This document shows, in pieces, positions 33,665-44,422 of a stretch of DNA of 64,000 nucleotides. Where the stretch lies: the NCBI GenBank assembly GCA_017654935.2, contig CM065704.1, positions 16,812,661 through 16,876,660 of the forward strand, written 5' to 3'. Numbering within the stretch: the stretch's first letter is position 1; every line of letters begins with the position of its first letter. Position numbers and translations under genes: made by a program. This stretch comes from Phymorhynchus buccinoides (taxonomy: Eukaryota > Mollusca > Gastropoda > Neogastropoda > Raphitomidae). The notes below the pieces were generated by a model, which saw only the letters and a program-made list of their open reading frames with translations, was not told the origin of the DNA and did no database searches.

Positions 33665-33801
33665 GGGCCTGTATTCACGTTGAGATAGCATGAGACTTAG
33701 CATGATGCTAACTTAGAAGCTCTTCCAATGTCCTATAGGATTTAATAGGACTTTTGGAAGAGCTTCTAAGTCTCATGCTATCTCAATGTGAATACAGGCC
33801 C
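33665..33801. mobile_element. Foldback MITE, GGGCCTGTATTCAC ends
   Basis: 137 bp with about 50-bp arms (GGGCCTGTATTCACGTTGAG, then ATAGCATGAGACTTAG, and complements), nearly all hairpin. Intron between adaptor exons d and e. Confidence 0.75.
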
Positions 33802-34361
33802 TGGTGAAGTTAAATTATTGACAGTCTTGTTGGTTGGTGACACAGATCTAAGTTCAACTTGAAAAACAAAACAAAAAGTGAACTATAGGCCTTTATTTCG
33901 CAGTATCCAGGCAAGACCAATCCGGCTACCGTAGCAGTCACCGGGAGCAAACCCTGACCGGCACAGCTGGGATTAAAGATTTCACGATGGTGGTTATACT
34001 CTCACCTATATGACATCTAGACATGTAAACTGGCACCTAATCATGTTTAGAAGAGTTTTTTCTTCTCTGATTATCATGTTTTGATTCGCGGGTTAGATCT
34101 AGGGGAAAGAGAGAGAAAGAGAAATGGAGAGAGAGAGAGAGGGGGGCAGGGCACCTCTTAGTCTTATGTTCCACAGCTACATAGTGGAGTTGACTTTCAG
34201 CTCCATGAAGAGTAAGAAAGTAAGAACAAATCACACACACACACATTATTGCTGAAAGGAATTGCTTTGTTCTTTTTTTTTCACTTGAAGGGATGTTGTG
34301 ATAAAAAAAAAAGTCAAAATAGTTTGTTATTTTTCTTTTAAATTTTTTTTTTTTTTCTCAG

Positions 34362-34399
34362 ATGATGATTGCAGCGACGATGGTTGGGACTCTGATTTT
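34362..34399 (+). CDS. Adaptor exon e, acidic WDSDF segment
   Basis: 38-nt exon, phase 1 to 0, acceptor TTTCTCAG preceded by a long T tract, donor GTGAGT. It encodes DDDCSDDGWDSDF, a very acidic segment directly before the DEDYVEP exon. Confidence 0.75.
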
Positions 34400-34425
34400 G
34401 TGAGTATTTTGAATGTTTAGATTTA

Positions 34426-34562
34426 TGTGTGTGTGAGTGCGTGTGCATGTTCGTCTGTGTGTGTGTAGGTGTGTGTGTGAGCGTGTGTGACTGTGATTCT
34501 GTGTCACAGAATTTACAGTGTGTGTGTATGTGTGTGTGTGTGACTGTTACTGTGTGTGTGAC

Positions 34563-34618
<56 letters not shown>

Positions 34619-34680
34619 TGTGTGACTCTGTTACTGTGTGAGCGAGTGTGCTTGTTTGTGTGTGTGTTGGTGCATGCCGT
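34426..34680. repeat. Imperfect (GT)n tract
   Basis: GT with GACTGT and GCATGT variants; directly after adaptor exon e. Confidence 0.9.
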
Positions 34681-35146
34681 GCGTGCATGCATGCGTGACT
34701 TGTCTGTACATGTGTAAGCACTTAATTCCCTGTGTGTAGCTATGCCAAGGATGCCTACCATCACGGAACACCCGTGCTAATGTCCCGGAAATTTTGAAAA
34801 TCGATCACGGTGTTCAAAAAATATTTTCTTCCGCCAGTTCCTGTAGATTAGAATGGCTGATAAGAGAGATATATATTGTAGAAATTGTTGATTGCAACCA
34901 TTTTTTATGTTCTGCAATGGCCGATATCACTTTCGGTTTATAGAATACCGTTAAAGATGGCATCAAAAACTGAAACGAAAGCAAATTTTGACTGGATAAC
35001 TTGAATTTGTTCTGCTCAAAAGGATAATGCCGGGTTGCCTACCGCCTCCCCCCTAAGGAGTATTAGTCCCTGGAAGGCACCCTGTCCCTGCAATCCACTT
35101 TTCTGTTTGGCGTCCTTGAAAACGGAGCAGTCACTTTTCTTGTTAG

Positions 35147-35460
35147 TGTGAGAGGGTTCGCCCAGTAGGTTGTTTCGGCGATTTTTGTATCTATGGTGTG
35201 CAACCACATGGTCACATATAAATCTTAGATTTGGTAAAATTTATTTTAATAAAAAATCCTAAATCGTACAATAGCGGCGTCGCCATGTGTGAGAGGGTTC
35301 GCCCAGTAGGTCGTTTTGTCAATTTTTGTATCTATGGTGTGCAACCACATGGTCACATAAATCTTAATTTTACCAAATCTAAGATTTATATGTGACCATG
35401 TGGTTGCACACCATAGATACAAAAATCGCCGAAACGACCTACTGGGCGAACCCTCTCACA
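35147..35460. mobile_element. Inverted/direct composite MITE, TGTGAGAGGGTTCGCCC ends
   Basis: Three copies of an about 90-bp segment (TGTGAGAGGGTTCGCCCAGT to ATGGTCACATA): two direct (35147, 35287) and one inverted (ending 35460). Flanked by TTAG on both sides (35143-35146, 35461-35464). Confidence 0.6.
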
Positions 35461-35685
35461 TTAGCTAACCTTATTATTAAACGCAGGAACATCCCAAACA
35501 ACAGGCAGTTAAAATTTTCTTTCTGTTAGTTTACTGAACACCAAAAGATCTTGAATATAGAACTTAAGGAGCATGTTGGCACCATAAAGCAACAAAAAAG
35601 ACTACGCAAAATATCCAGAGTCGCAGTAATTTAGCTAGATCACAAAATATATTTCATGATGCATGATAGTTTTGATTTGATACTG

Positions 35686-35800
35686 TGATGTTTGTCCCTG
35701 CAAATAAGTCTCTGTCCCTGGTTTTTAAGCAGTTTGTCCCTGGAAATAAGTCTGTCCCTGGTTTTTAAGCAGTTTGTCCCTGGAAACTGCACCAGGGGGC
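35686..35800. repeat. Short tandem repeat of TTTGTCCCTGGAAATAAG / TTTTTAAGCAG
   Basis: Three 'TTTGTCCCTG(C/G)AAA' units separated by two 'GTCCCTGGTTTTTAAGCAG' units. Confidence 0.7.
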
Positions 35801-36107
35801 AGACAGCCTTGATGATGTTAAGTACAGATAATGTCAAGTACAGTCAAGCGATCCAAAACACACAAAAAGGCTGTTCACCAAGCTAGGGAAGAATGCAAAA
35901 GATCGATTTCCCCACATTTTGTGAACTTTGCCTGTGTGAATTGCTGTAGCAAGGTTAGGAACCGCGTCGCGATAACAATTTAAGTAAGCTGCATTTTCTT
36001 GCCATGTTAAAAAAGATTGTGGTGGAAAATTCCGGATTTTTAAGTTTTTTGTTCCTGACAGTCGAAAACTGGGGTAGACATATCTGCTGTGTCTATATGC
36101 ACATATC

Positions 36108-36310
36108 TTTTTTGTTGTTCTTGCTGTCCTGGGACGTAGAGTGGCTTTGCTCCTACACCGCTCATTCCGAGCCCTCCAACTCGCAGCCACACCCCGGCTT
36201 GTTCAAGTCACAGAATCCGAAACCAACAGTCCCAAGGGGAGCGAATCTATGTTAGGCTGTCAGGAGGCAACCAATCGAGGAGACACTGCACTGCTGCTGA
36301 GTCACATGCA
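36108..36310 (+). repeat. GTT-tailed dispersed repeat, copy 3
   Basis: TTTTTTGTTGTTCTTGCTGT through GCTGCTGAGTCACATGC. It ends about 35 bases before the acceptor of adaptor exon f. Confidence 0.65.
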
Positions 36311-36346
36311 CATAATTGATTAATTATGTGTGGTGGGCTTTTTCAG

Positions 36347-36422
36347 GACGATGACGATTTAGATGAAGACTATGTGGAACCAACTCTAACCCCTGCCGCT
36401 GTCAAGCATGCAGCCAGTGAAG
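36347..36422 (+). CDS. Adaptor exon f, DEDYVEP tyrosine motif
   Basis: 76-nt exon, phase 0 to 1, acceptor TTTTCAG and donor GTCAGT. It encodes DDDDLDEDYVEPTLTPAAVK and HAASEG. Acidic residues before Tyr and Pro at +3 form a typical tyrosine-kinase site and SH2 ligand (YxxP). The DIRS-bearing intron follows. Confidence 0.8.
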
Positions 36423-36902
36423 GTCAGTGCATGTGCTAGTCAGTTGTTTCCCATTTCACAAAAAGAAACTAAGATCAGAGCGAGCAAAGGCCTAGGTTGC
36501 TGCTGGACGGTGGCCCACTTAATGGGCACTGGCTGGCCAGGTCATCATCCACATTGCTTTGATTTATCTATGGTTAACCTATCTATTTATGTTTATGTTT
36601 AAGTACTCCCCACATTTTCACACCTGCCTTTCTTTCACTTTCAACTTTCTTTCAACTCACTTTTATTTTGTCCTCATAAAAACAAGGATAATTTTCCTGC
36701 GGACACGTCAAATATACACACAAGAAACCAAACAATTTATAAAAGAACAAAATAAATTGTAATTACATGCTTTAAAAAGTTTCTTTCACACTTCACACGC
36801 CCCGCTCACTTTAACAACTGCACGCGCTTGCTTTCATACAACCCTCCACCCTTCCCACCAACATCAAATCTCATCACAGGACTTTGGCAATAAAACATTA
36901 TA

Positions 36903-37583
36903 CAGTGGAGTCCAACTATAACGAACTTGCTTTTTAACGAAATTTCGAGATTAACGAACTGACTTCAATTTCCCGGCAAATGCCCTTCTATTTGTCACTT
37001 GCAAAGCCATGGGTATAACAAACAAAAAATCCTTTTGAAATAACGAACACCCGCTTTTTACGAACACATGTTCTACGCCCCAGGCTAATTTTATTTACTT
37101 GGAAAAATAGCCTATAACGAACTCAGCCTGTGCGATGCACTGCAAAAACCTAGGCCTTCAAACTCCAAGCTAGAATGTGTTGTCAAGAAGAAGGAAGTTG
37201 GAAAATATGAACTGCGCATGCATGAAGCCACACCTCTCCCCACTTCGACGGAAGCACGCGCAGCTGCAAGTGTGTTGCGAAGATATTTGGAGGCAAAATT
37301 GGAGGACTTGAGCAGTTTTTTTCAAAAATGGACAAACATGTTGAAAAGTGTGCCATAACAGATCAGCGTCAGACAACACTGCTGAACTTCTTCAAGCCTT
37401 GTACATCCCGTGATTAAGACAGACGATTCAAACTGGTCAAGTTTATGTTTTCAGTTATCATTGGTGAGCATTTGAACAGTTTTTGTTTTTAACATGCATT
37501 GTACATGTACATGTATAACGAAATCCTGATACAACGAACTGAGTCTGTGTTTCCTTAAAATTCGTTTTACCCGGACTCCACTG
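36903..37583 (+). mobile_element. Tigger/pogo-like element with transposase C-terminal remnant
   Basis: CAGTGGAGTCCAACTATAAC and the complement ending GGACTCCACTG, flanked by TA (36901-36902, 37584-37585). Near the right end (about 37215-37415) are two overlapping frames. One reads RRYLEAKLEDLSSFFQK; the other ends RQTTLLNFFKP plus a few residues and a stop. The latter looks like the usual Tigger transposase tail (QT-L--FF). The rest of the transposase is deleted. Confidence 0.65.
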
Positions 37584-37615
37584 TAGACCCTATTTGAACA
37601 ATCAAACCATAACAT

Positions 37616-37770
37616 CTCTCTCTCTCTCCCTCTCTCTCTATGACTCTCTCTCCCCCTCTCTCCCTTCTCCTGTCCCTCCCTCCTCCCTCCCCTCTCCTCT
37701 CTCCATCCCCTACCCCCGTCTCTCCCTCACCCTCTCCCACCATCTACCCCCTCTCTCCAAACCCACCCTT
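37616..37770. repeat. CT/CCCT-rich tract
   Basis: Pyrimidine-rich degenerate (CTCT)/(CCCTC) sequence. Confidence 0.85.
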
Positions 37771-37984
37771 CTCCCGCAATAATACAATGAGCTAAAATGA
37801 ATAAAATTATTCGTACACATGCCTAATAAAAGATAATTAGACTAACAGCAATCACAGGCATCAATACATTTATCAGCATAAAACACAGCAGAAAAGCTAA
37901 ATACAAACTCAATTAAATACAAAAATAAAAGAAAAAATTATGTATAAAATCATTAACCACTTTTCCCCCTGCACACTAAAGTCA

Positions 37985-37996
37985 CACACACACGCA

Positions 37997-38060
<64 letters not shown>
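37985..38060. repeat. (CA)n(CGCA)n microsatellite
   Basis: CA, five CGCA units and CA again; adjoins the left part of telomere-motif MITE copy 3. Confidence 0.95.
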
Positions 38061-38061
<1 letters not shown>

Positions 38062-38360
38062 ACATGACCAAACAGTAAGCTGTATCTTATCAAGTTTTTT
38101 AGCTAATTATCTTTGTTGAATAATTAACGCAGTCATGATAAAGGCCATTGTCCAATTGGACCCACCCACCACCCCTATATAGTGCAATACACATAACAGC
38201 CACAGAGCATTTGTCACAGTCCTGGTTCATTGCGTTTTTTTCCGTCTTGCCTTTATCTTCTACTATTATTGAATGCATGTGTTTAATTATGTAAATGGAT
38301 GAAAATTAGAGTTAAATATAGCAAACGATAGAGGATGAAGTACTCAATCTATTCTATCAT

Positions 38361-38497
38361 CCTTACCATTCCACTACAAAGTGCATATTTGTACAAGATT
38401 AGCTTGGAAGACAGAAATAAAACCAAGAGTGTCTTACTACCACAACTCCCAATCCAGGTAACTTCCGGTTAAGCAGACTACTCACTTTCTTTCAAGC
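38361..38497 (+). repeat. DIRS left inverted terminal repeat
   Basis: Complementary to 44291-44422 with a few mismatches; starts CCTTACCATTCCACTACAAA. The outermost 18 bases (38343-38360) differ between the ends, as is usual for DIRS. Confidence 0.9.
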
Positions 38498-38564
38498 TAG
38501 CATGGAAGGCAGGTTTGTTTTTCTGTTTCTCCAGGAATTTTTTCTCCTGCTTTCAGCTTAATGA

Positions 38565-40320
38565 GTGTCTTTTGTTTTCCTTTGGTTTTCTTTGTGTTGC
38601 TTTGCTACTTGGGTAAGTTCGTTCGGCCTCCCCCCCTTTTTGGTTGTAATCTTGGTGAAGATTTCGGGCCTGTTGGTCAAAAGGTGGGCGTGGCTTCTGG
38701 CTTCGGGTTTCGCGTTATGGAATCTACTCCTTCTAAAAAAGGTTGTAGATTCTTCGGCGTTAGTTAGCAAACCTTCAAGTAGTTCAACTAAGGAACCTCA
38801 ACCTACTCCTCCCAGGGATGACAAAGACCGTTTTCTAAAATCTAGTCCTTCAGAAAAGTCTTTGTCCAAGTCAAATCTCGGTCAAGAAGTTCGAGTAAGT
38901 CTCATTCTTCGCGTTCGGTTCAAGATACAAAGCAAGTGGTGTCGGATTTGCTGGCTCATTTGCGTTCTACGGGCGAATTGTCTTCGGCCATGCCGTTCTC
39001 CTTCTCCCAAGTGGATTCGGCTGGTTTGGTCCAGCACATTTCGGTGGATGATTCTCATGTTGTTTTGTTGGGTGTTTTGGACGATGACCCGGCCTTTTCG
39101 ACGGTTGGTCTTCCACTCCAGGATTCGTTGTCCGTTGAAGATCTCTCACGGATGGAGCTGCAAACCGGCATCCGGGTTTTTCCCGAACAAGGTCAGTACG
39201 GCTCTTCTAGCCAAGCTAGCTCCCGTACCCCATTGGTTCCTGGCGTTCATGATACCGCACGGGCACTTCCGGTTCTGGAAGAAGAAGCTGCGAAGAAACC
39301 GGTGGTGCTGTCCGACTTGTCTTACAGAGCTATAGACAACCGGGCGGTACCCACGGTTGCCACCATTACGCCTGGTGATGCCGGCCGAAAAACGGACGAT
39401 ACCGCTAATGGGGGTAGCTTCCCTGGCGACTGCAGCCTCGGTGCCTTAGGCACCGGGCCGGCATCCGCACCCGGAGTTCTCCGGAGCGGACCGGCCACGG
39501 CGACATGGTCTCGCGGGTCCACCACGGGCACGGCGGCTACGGCCTCTCCCGTGGGTGGTCTCTGGCGACGGCAGCCTCGGTGCCTTAGGCACCGGGCCGG
39601 CATCCGCACCCGGGGTTCTCCGGAGCGGACCGGCCACGGCAACATGGTCTCGCGGGTCCACCACGGGCACGTCGGCTACGGCCTCTCCCGTGGGTGGTCC
39701 CTGGCGACGGCAGCCTCGGTGCCTTAGGCACCGGGCCGGCATCCGCACCCGGAGTTCTCCGAGCGGACCGGCCACAGCGACATGGTCTCGCGGGTCCACC
39801 ACGGGCACGGCGGCTACGGCCTCTCCCGTGGGTGGTCCCTGGCGACGGCAGCCTCGGTGCCTTAGGCACCGGGCCGGCATCCGCACCCGGGGTTCTCCGG
39901 AGCGGACCGGCCACGGCGACATGGTCTCGCGGGTCCACCACGGTCACGGCGGCTACGGCCTCTCCCGTGGGTGGTCCCCAGGCCCAGGGCCGTACGACGG
40001 CGGGCATTCAGTCCATGGGACGTTTGCCTCAGCCCGTACCGGTCACGCCCGTTACCGCTGGTATGGTTCTTCAGCGGACCTACTCTCACCAGGAGGTTAT
40101 GGACCTTTTGTCGGGTTCTTCTTCTTTCGGTCAGTCAGCTCAACCAGCGGCGTCGGTTACGACTTCGGGTCACACGGTGGATTCTATGGAAGAGGTTTTT
40201 TCAGATCCTTCTGTTTCTGGCATTCAAGGGTATCTAGCGGCCTTGCAGCCTTACTGCGCTCCTCCTTTCACGGTTGCAACCGAGAGTTGTTCAACCGTAC
40301 CCTTGTTGTCTTCCTTCTGA
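38565..40320 (+). pseudogene. DIRS gag-like region, frame-broken
   Basis: Open stretches in three frames: about 38565-39335, 38936-39727 and 39694-40320. The middle one looks protein-like (acidic, Ser/Leu-rich; VSDLLAHLRSTGELSS). The last contains SHQEVMDLLSGSSSFG and SIQGYLAALQPYC-like text. No zinc knuckle is seen, normal for DIRS gag. A GC-rich tandem array interrupts it. Confidence 0.55.
39430..39985 (+). repeat. GC-rich tandem array, 4 x 138-140 bp, in DIRS gag
   Basis: Units start CAGCCTCGGTGCCTTAGGCA at 39432, 39572, 39711 and 39849; the last is followed by a partial unit. Spacings of 140, 139 and 138 bp change frame between copies. Both strands are open through most of it because of composition. 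Confidence 0.85.
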
Positions 40321-41142
40321 ACGAATTTTTGCGGGGGCAACGGCCCCGGCTTCGCCGTTCTTTCGAATGATGTCTGTTCTGGCAGGCATGGTTTCCTCTG
40401 ATTACAACCATGAGTTGTTCAACCAGTTGTCTCGTTCACCCGTTCCAGTAATCCTTTTTGGTCTGGTTCCGTCCCGATCGAACTATACTGTCCGGCTAAC
40501 ATGATCTTCCATGCTCAGCCGTCAGCTCAGTTGTTCGACTGGGTGGCGTTGAAATGGGTTAAGTCTACGTCACGTTTGCACACTGTTTCGCTTTTTGTCT
40601 ACATGTTTTCCTTTTCGGTGGGGACATTTCCGCGTCATCTGGTTAGATTTGACGTCATGCGATAGCAACTATGTTGCTCTTTCGGTCTGTCCCTACGTCA
40701 GAGGTAGTTTTTTTTATTTTATTTTACCTTCCAACGGTCTTAGCATGTAGAGTGTCGCACATTCGTACCGTGGCTTCTCAGTTTGCTAGTTCAGAGGTTG
40801 AATCTGCTGTTTTGCGGATTCTCATCTTAATCATTTAGTACTAGCTGTCTCTTCCCGTCATCGATCCTTTGCTTGCCCATTCTGAACAAGTCTTGTCCAG
40901 ATGTGGGCCATTTTGTTTTTGACTCAGACTCGCCACTTCGATTTTTCTGGTTCGAAAGGGCGTAGCAGCGTGTGGTGGCCCGGTCCGGCCACTCATAGTC
41001 CGTTTTTGTATCGGCCTTGGCTGCTCTAGGTGACTCCAGCGGAGTTTGTCATATCCTGGCTGCTTTTCCAGGATGTTGTCTCGGTGGAGTCCACTCAGGT
41101 TCTGCCCCAGGATGATGCTTTCGGTACCTTTCTGTCTCGTGG

Positions 41143-42153
41143 GTGCCGATTGTCTTTTCTCCGCCTGCAGATCCTCTTCGCTTTCAGATCTTGGACGCAG
41201 AGGTCAAGTCCCTTCTGGACAAGGGTGCTGTGATTCCAGTACCCAACCCAGGCCCGGCTTTCTACTCGCGCATGTTCACTGTACCAAAGAAGAACTGCGA
41301 GTTCCGTCCAGTGCTGGACTTGTCTCCTCTCAATGCTTTTCTGCGCCCCATGGCGTTCAGAATGGAGACGGCTGCTTCGGTTCGCAACTTCATCCAGCCG
41401 GGGGCTTGGGCGACTTCCATAGACCTCAAGGATGCCTTTTTCCATATTTCGATCCACCCAGATCGAAGGCATCTCTTGAGGTTCGTATGGGGGAACACGA
41501 CTTATCAGTTCGTAGCCCTTCCCTCCGGGCTCTCTCTGGCCCCTTGGATTTTCACCATGGTGGTCAGGGATTTCGTCGGCGTGGCCGGGTCCAGAGGGAT
41601 CCGGCTCAAGGTGTACCTGGATGGCTGGCTCACCTCGGCTCAGTCCAGGGACCGGTGCCAGGAACACACTTCGGAGCTCCAGGACCTGTCCGTCCAGGTT
41701 GGCTTCAACATGAACGTCAAAAAGTCGGATTTGACTCCGGCCCAGGAATTCAAATTTCTGGGGATGGTCTTCAATACCCAGACGTTCACGGTCTGTCCGT
41801 CTCCGGATCAGATCCAGTCCATTCAGTCTTTTCGGGAAAGTGTTCTGTTAGCAGGTTCAGCAACGGTTCGTCAACTTCTCAAGCTGCTGGGCATCATGGA
41901 GTCTTTGGCAGACCTCTTGCCTCTGGGACGTCTGCACAGGCATCCGTTACAACGAAAGTGTGCGGAACTCAGGGTTTCTCATCTTCCTCTGGAATCTCAG
42001 ATTGTTTTGGGCTCGTGGTTTCGCAGCTCAGTTCTCCAGTGGTTGGATCCGGTTTGGCTGGGGTCCTCAGTTCCCAGTCTGCCTCTCCACCATCAAGAAT
42101 TCCTTTTCACGGATGCATCAAAGGAAGGTGGGGGGGCTCATCTGGACCGGTGA
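41143..42153 (+). pseudogene. DIRS reverse transcriptase with RNase H start, inactivated
   Basis: 336-codon frame with clear DIRS/Ty3-like RT motifs: VPKKNCEFRPVLDLSPLN, SIDLKDAFFHISIHP, QFVALPSGLSLAP, KVYLDGWL, NVKKSDLTP and FLGMVF. RNase H begins at FTDASKEGGGAHL. The catalytic YxDD reads YLDG, so the second Asp is lost. The frame stops at 42151-42153, just after the first RNase H motif, and a frame change within about 35 bases is needed to reach the rest. Confidence 0.9.
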
Positions 42154-42185
42154 GAGGTTTCGGGGTTGTGGTCCAAGCAGATTCG

Positions 42186-42767
42186 TCTCTCCACATCAAT
42201 TTTCTGGAGATGGAGGCGGTTTCGCTCGCGCTCAAAGCGCTACTTCCCCTGCTACGAGGCAAGTGGGTCACAGTTTGTGGCGACAACTCCACTTGCCTCT
42301 CGTACCTTCGGCGTCAGGGGGGCACGAAATCGTCTTCACTCTCCAGGAAGGCAGAGGAGATCCTGCTTTGGACTGCACGGAATTCCATTCTTCTAACCGT
42401 GGAGTTCTTTCCCGGGAAGTTGAATGTTCTCGCCGACCAGCTGGGCCGTTCCAACCAGGTGATTGCAACGGAGTGGACTCTCGTCCATCAGGTCCTTCAA
42501 CCCATTTGGTCGATGTGGGGAAACCCACACATCGACTTGTTTGCAACTCGCTTCAGCCGGCGTCTTCCGCTTTTCGTCTCCCCGTTGGCAGATCCCTTGG
42601 CATGGGCAAGAAATGCCTTCAGTCTCCAGTGGACGGGTCTGTGGGCCTACGCCTACCCACCCACAGCTCTTCTTCCAAAGGTGTTGGAAAGGTGTGCTCG
42701 GGAGCGTCCTGCTCTGATCCTCATAGCATCAGGATGGGAAACTGTCCGTTGTTCCCCGAGCTGTTAG
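42186..42767 (+). pseudogene. DIRS RNase H remainder, other frame
   Basis: Continuing in a different frame: HINFLEMEAVSLALKALL, VTVCGDNSTCLSYLRRQGG, NVLADQLGRSN and HIDLFATRFSRRLPLFVS. The last is the 'DLFAT...LP' motif between RNase H and recombinase in DIRS elements. It ends in a stop at 42767. Confidence 0.85.
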
Positions 42768-42785
42768 CTCTCACCCACGTTCCGG

Positions 42786-43960
42786 GTGTTCCCCTCCATT
42801 TGTCACCAAGTCACTTGTTCAACCGCGGACAGGCGTTCCACATCGAAATCCTGCCGTCTTTCACCTGACCGCTTGGCTACTTTGCGGTCAGGATTGCGGT
42901 CACAGGGTCTGAAAGGTAGAACCATTGAAGTGATTCTTCAATCCCGTCGTCAAAGCATGAATACCTTGTATTCCTTGCGTTGGACCTCTTGGTTCAATTT
43001 CTGTTCAATGAGTCTTTTTCTCCTTTGCACCCGACTGGTGCTCAGTTTGTTTCCTTTTCGTCTCATTTGCATAATGAGAAGGGCCTCTTGGCCCAAACTT
43101 TGTCAGGTTATAAGTCGGCAGTTAGCACTATTTCGATTGCTACTGGTCGTCAACCTTCCTTTGCTTCTTCTGTCTTGGTTTCCCATTTTTTGGATGGTTT
43201 GCGTAATAAGTCGATTCGCCCAACCATCAGACTTCCGCTATGGGACGTTTTTTCTTGTGCTTCACTTTCTCAGGTCAGAATGTGAACCGCTTTCTTCGTT
43301 ATCTTTTAAGCTTCTTTCTTTTATAACGCTTTTCCTCGTTAGTCTTGCCTTAGCGAGACGTGTGAGTGGTATCCACGCTCTTAGCGGTTTAGTTAATGAT
43401 TATGAATTCGCGGAGGATGGTTCCTCGATCTCCGTGGCTTTTCTACCGGAATTCCGTGCGAAAAATCAATCGGCTCAGCAAGCTTCTCCGTTGGTTGTTA
43501 TCGAGAGTCTCTCTAACATCCTCGCTCCGGATGATGAGGAAAATGTCTGTGTCCGGTTCGCTGTTTGCGGGCATATCTCCTTCGTTCAGTCTCGTTCCGT
43601 AGCCAGAAACGCCGCCTTTTCATTTCTTTGAATTCCAACTACTCAAATGATATCCGTAAGGCCACTTTGGCTCGCTGATTAGTCGAGTTGATTCGACTAG
43701 CCTACTCCCACGCCGATCGTTCTGCGCCCCCAGGTATACGGGCTCACGAAGTTAGGGTATTAGCACCTCACTAGTCTTGGTCAGGGGTGTTCCAGTCCCT
43801 TCCTTATGTCCTCCGCCTTCTGGAAGTCGGAGACTACATTTACCTCATTCTGCCTGCGCGAGTTTTCTACTCTCCGGCAGGACAACACGTTTGGCATTCG
43901 ACGTGCTGTGTTGTCCTCCAAGACAGTGTCCTTTTGAGGTTTGACTTATTGTCTGTTTGT
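42786..43960 (+). pseudogene. DIRS tyrosine recombinase, frame-broken
   Basis: N-terminal part changes frame near 42980 (VSFSSHLHNEKGLLAQTLSG, YKSAVSTISIATG, LDGLRNKSIRPT), returns near 43270 (LALARRVSGIHALS, with the first catalytic Arg; FLPEFRAKNQ) and changes again before AHEVRVLA (HxxR, about 43742), followed by a TAG. The nucleophile Tyr was not found. At least three disruptions. Confidence 0.8.
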
Positions 43961-44122
43961 TTTTATAGACTTAAGTCTTTTGGGGGATATGTAAACATGA
44001 TTTGCTGTTTTACCTTCTTATTTTAGATGGTATGTGTGTGTTTATGTGGTATCTCTGTCATGGTTTGTTCCATGGTTCTCAGAGTAGTGCTTAACCATTA
44101 CCCACCTCCTTGTTGGTAATCA

Positions 44123-44220
44123 TGCACTTTGTAGTGGAATGGTAAGGATGATAGAATAGATTGAGGAATTTTTATTAATTCTACTATCTATTTTATCTAT
44201 ATACTTACCATTCCACTACA
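44123..44220. repeat. DIRS internal complementary region (circle-joint template)
   Basis: TTTGTAGTGGAATGGTAAGG to AGATTGAG complements the left end. From there to TTACCATTCCACTACA complements the right end, with one visible mismatch (AAAAATTCC versus AAACATTCC). Confidence 0.9.
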
Positions 44221-44290
44221 TTTAATTGACCCACCCACCTCCCTCCTAATGGTTTTTGAACGTGTACCTTCCCTTTTTATTAGATGCTTG

Positions 44291-44422
44291 CTTTCAAGAA
44301 AGTGAGTAGTCTGCTTAACCGGAAGTTACCTGGATTGGGAGTTGTGGTAGTAAGACACTCTTGGTTTTATTTTTGTCTTCCAAGCTAATCTTGTACAAAT
44401 ATGCACTTTGTAGTGGAATGGT
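44291..44422 (-). repeat. DIRS right inverted terminal repeat
   Basis: Complement of the left repeat; ends TTTGTAGTGGAATGG, followed by a unique outer extension of about 50 bp (to 44471). Confidence 0.9.

Noticed and set aside
39322..40007. Long minus-strand frames in the DIRS GC-rich array
   Set aside because: They follow the tandem unit composition and overlap the plus-strand gag-like region; no homology recognised.
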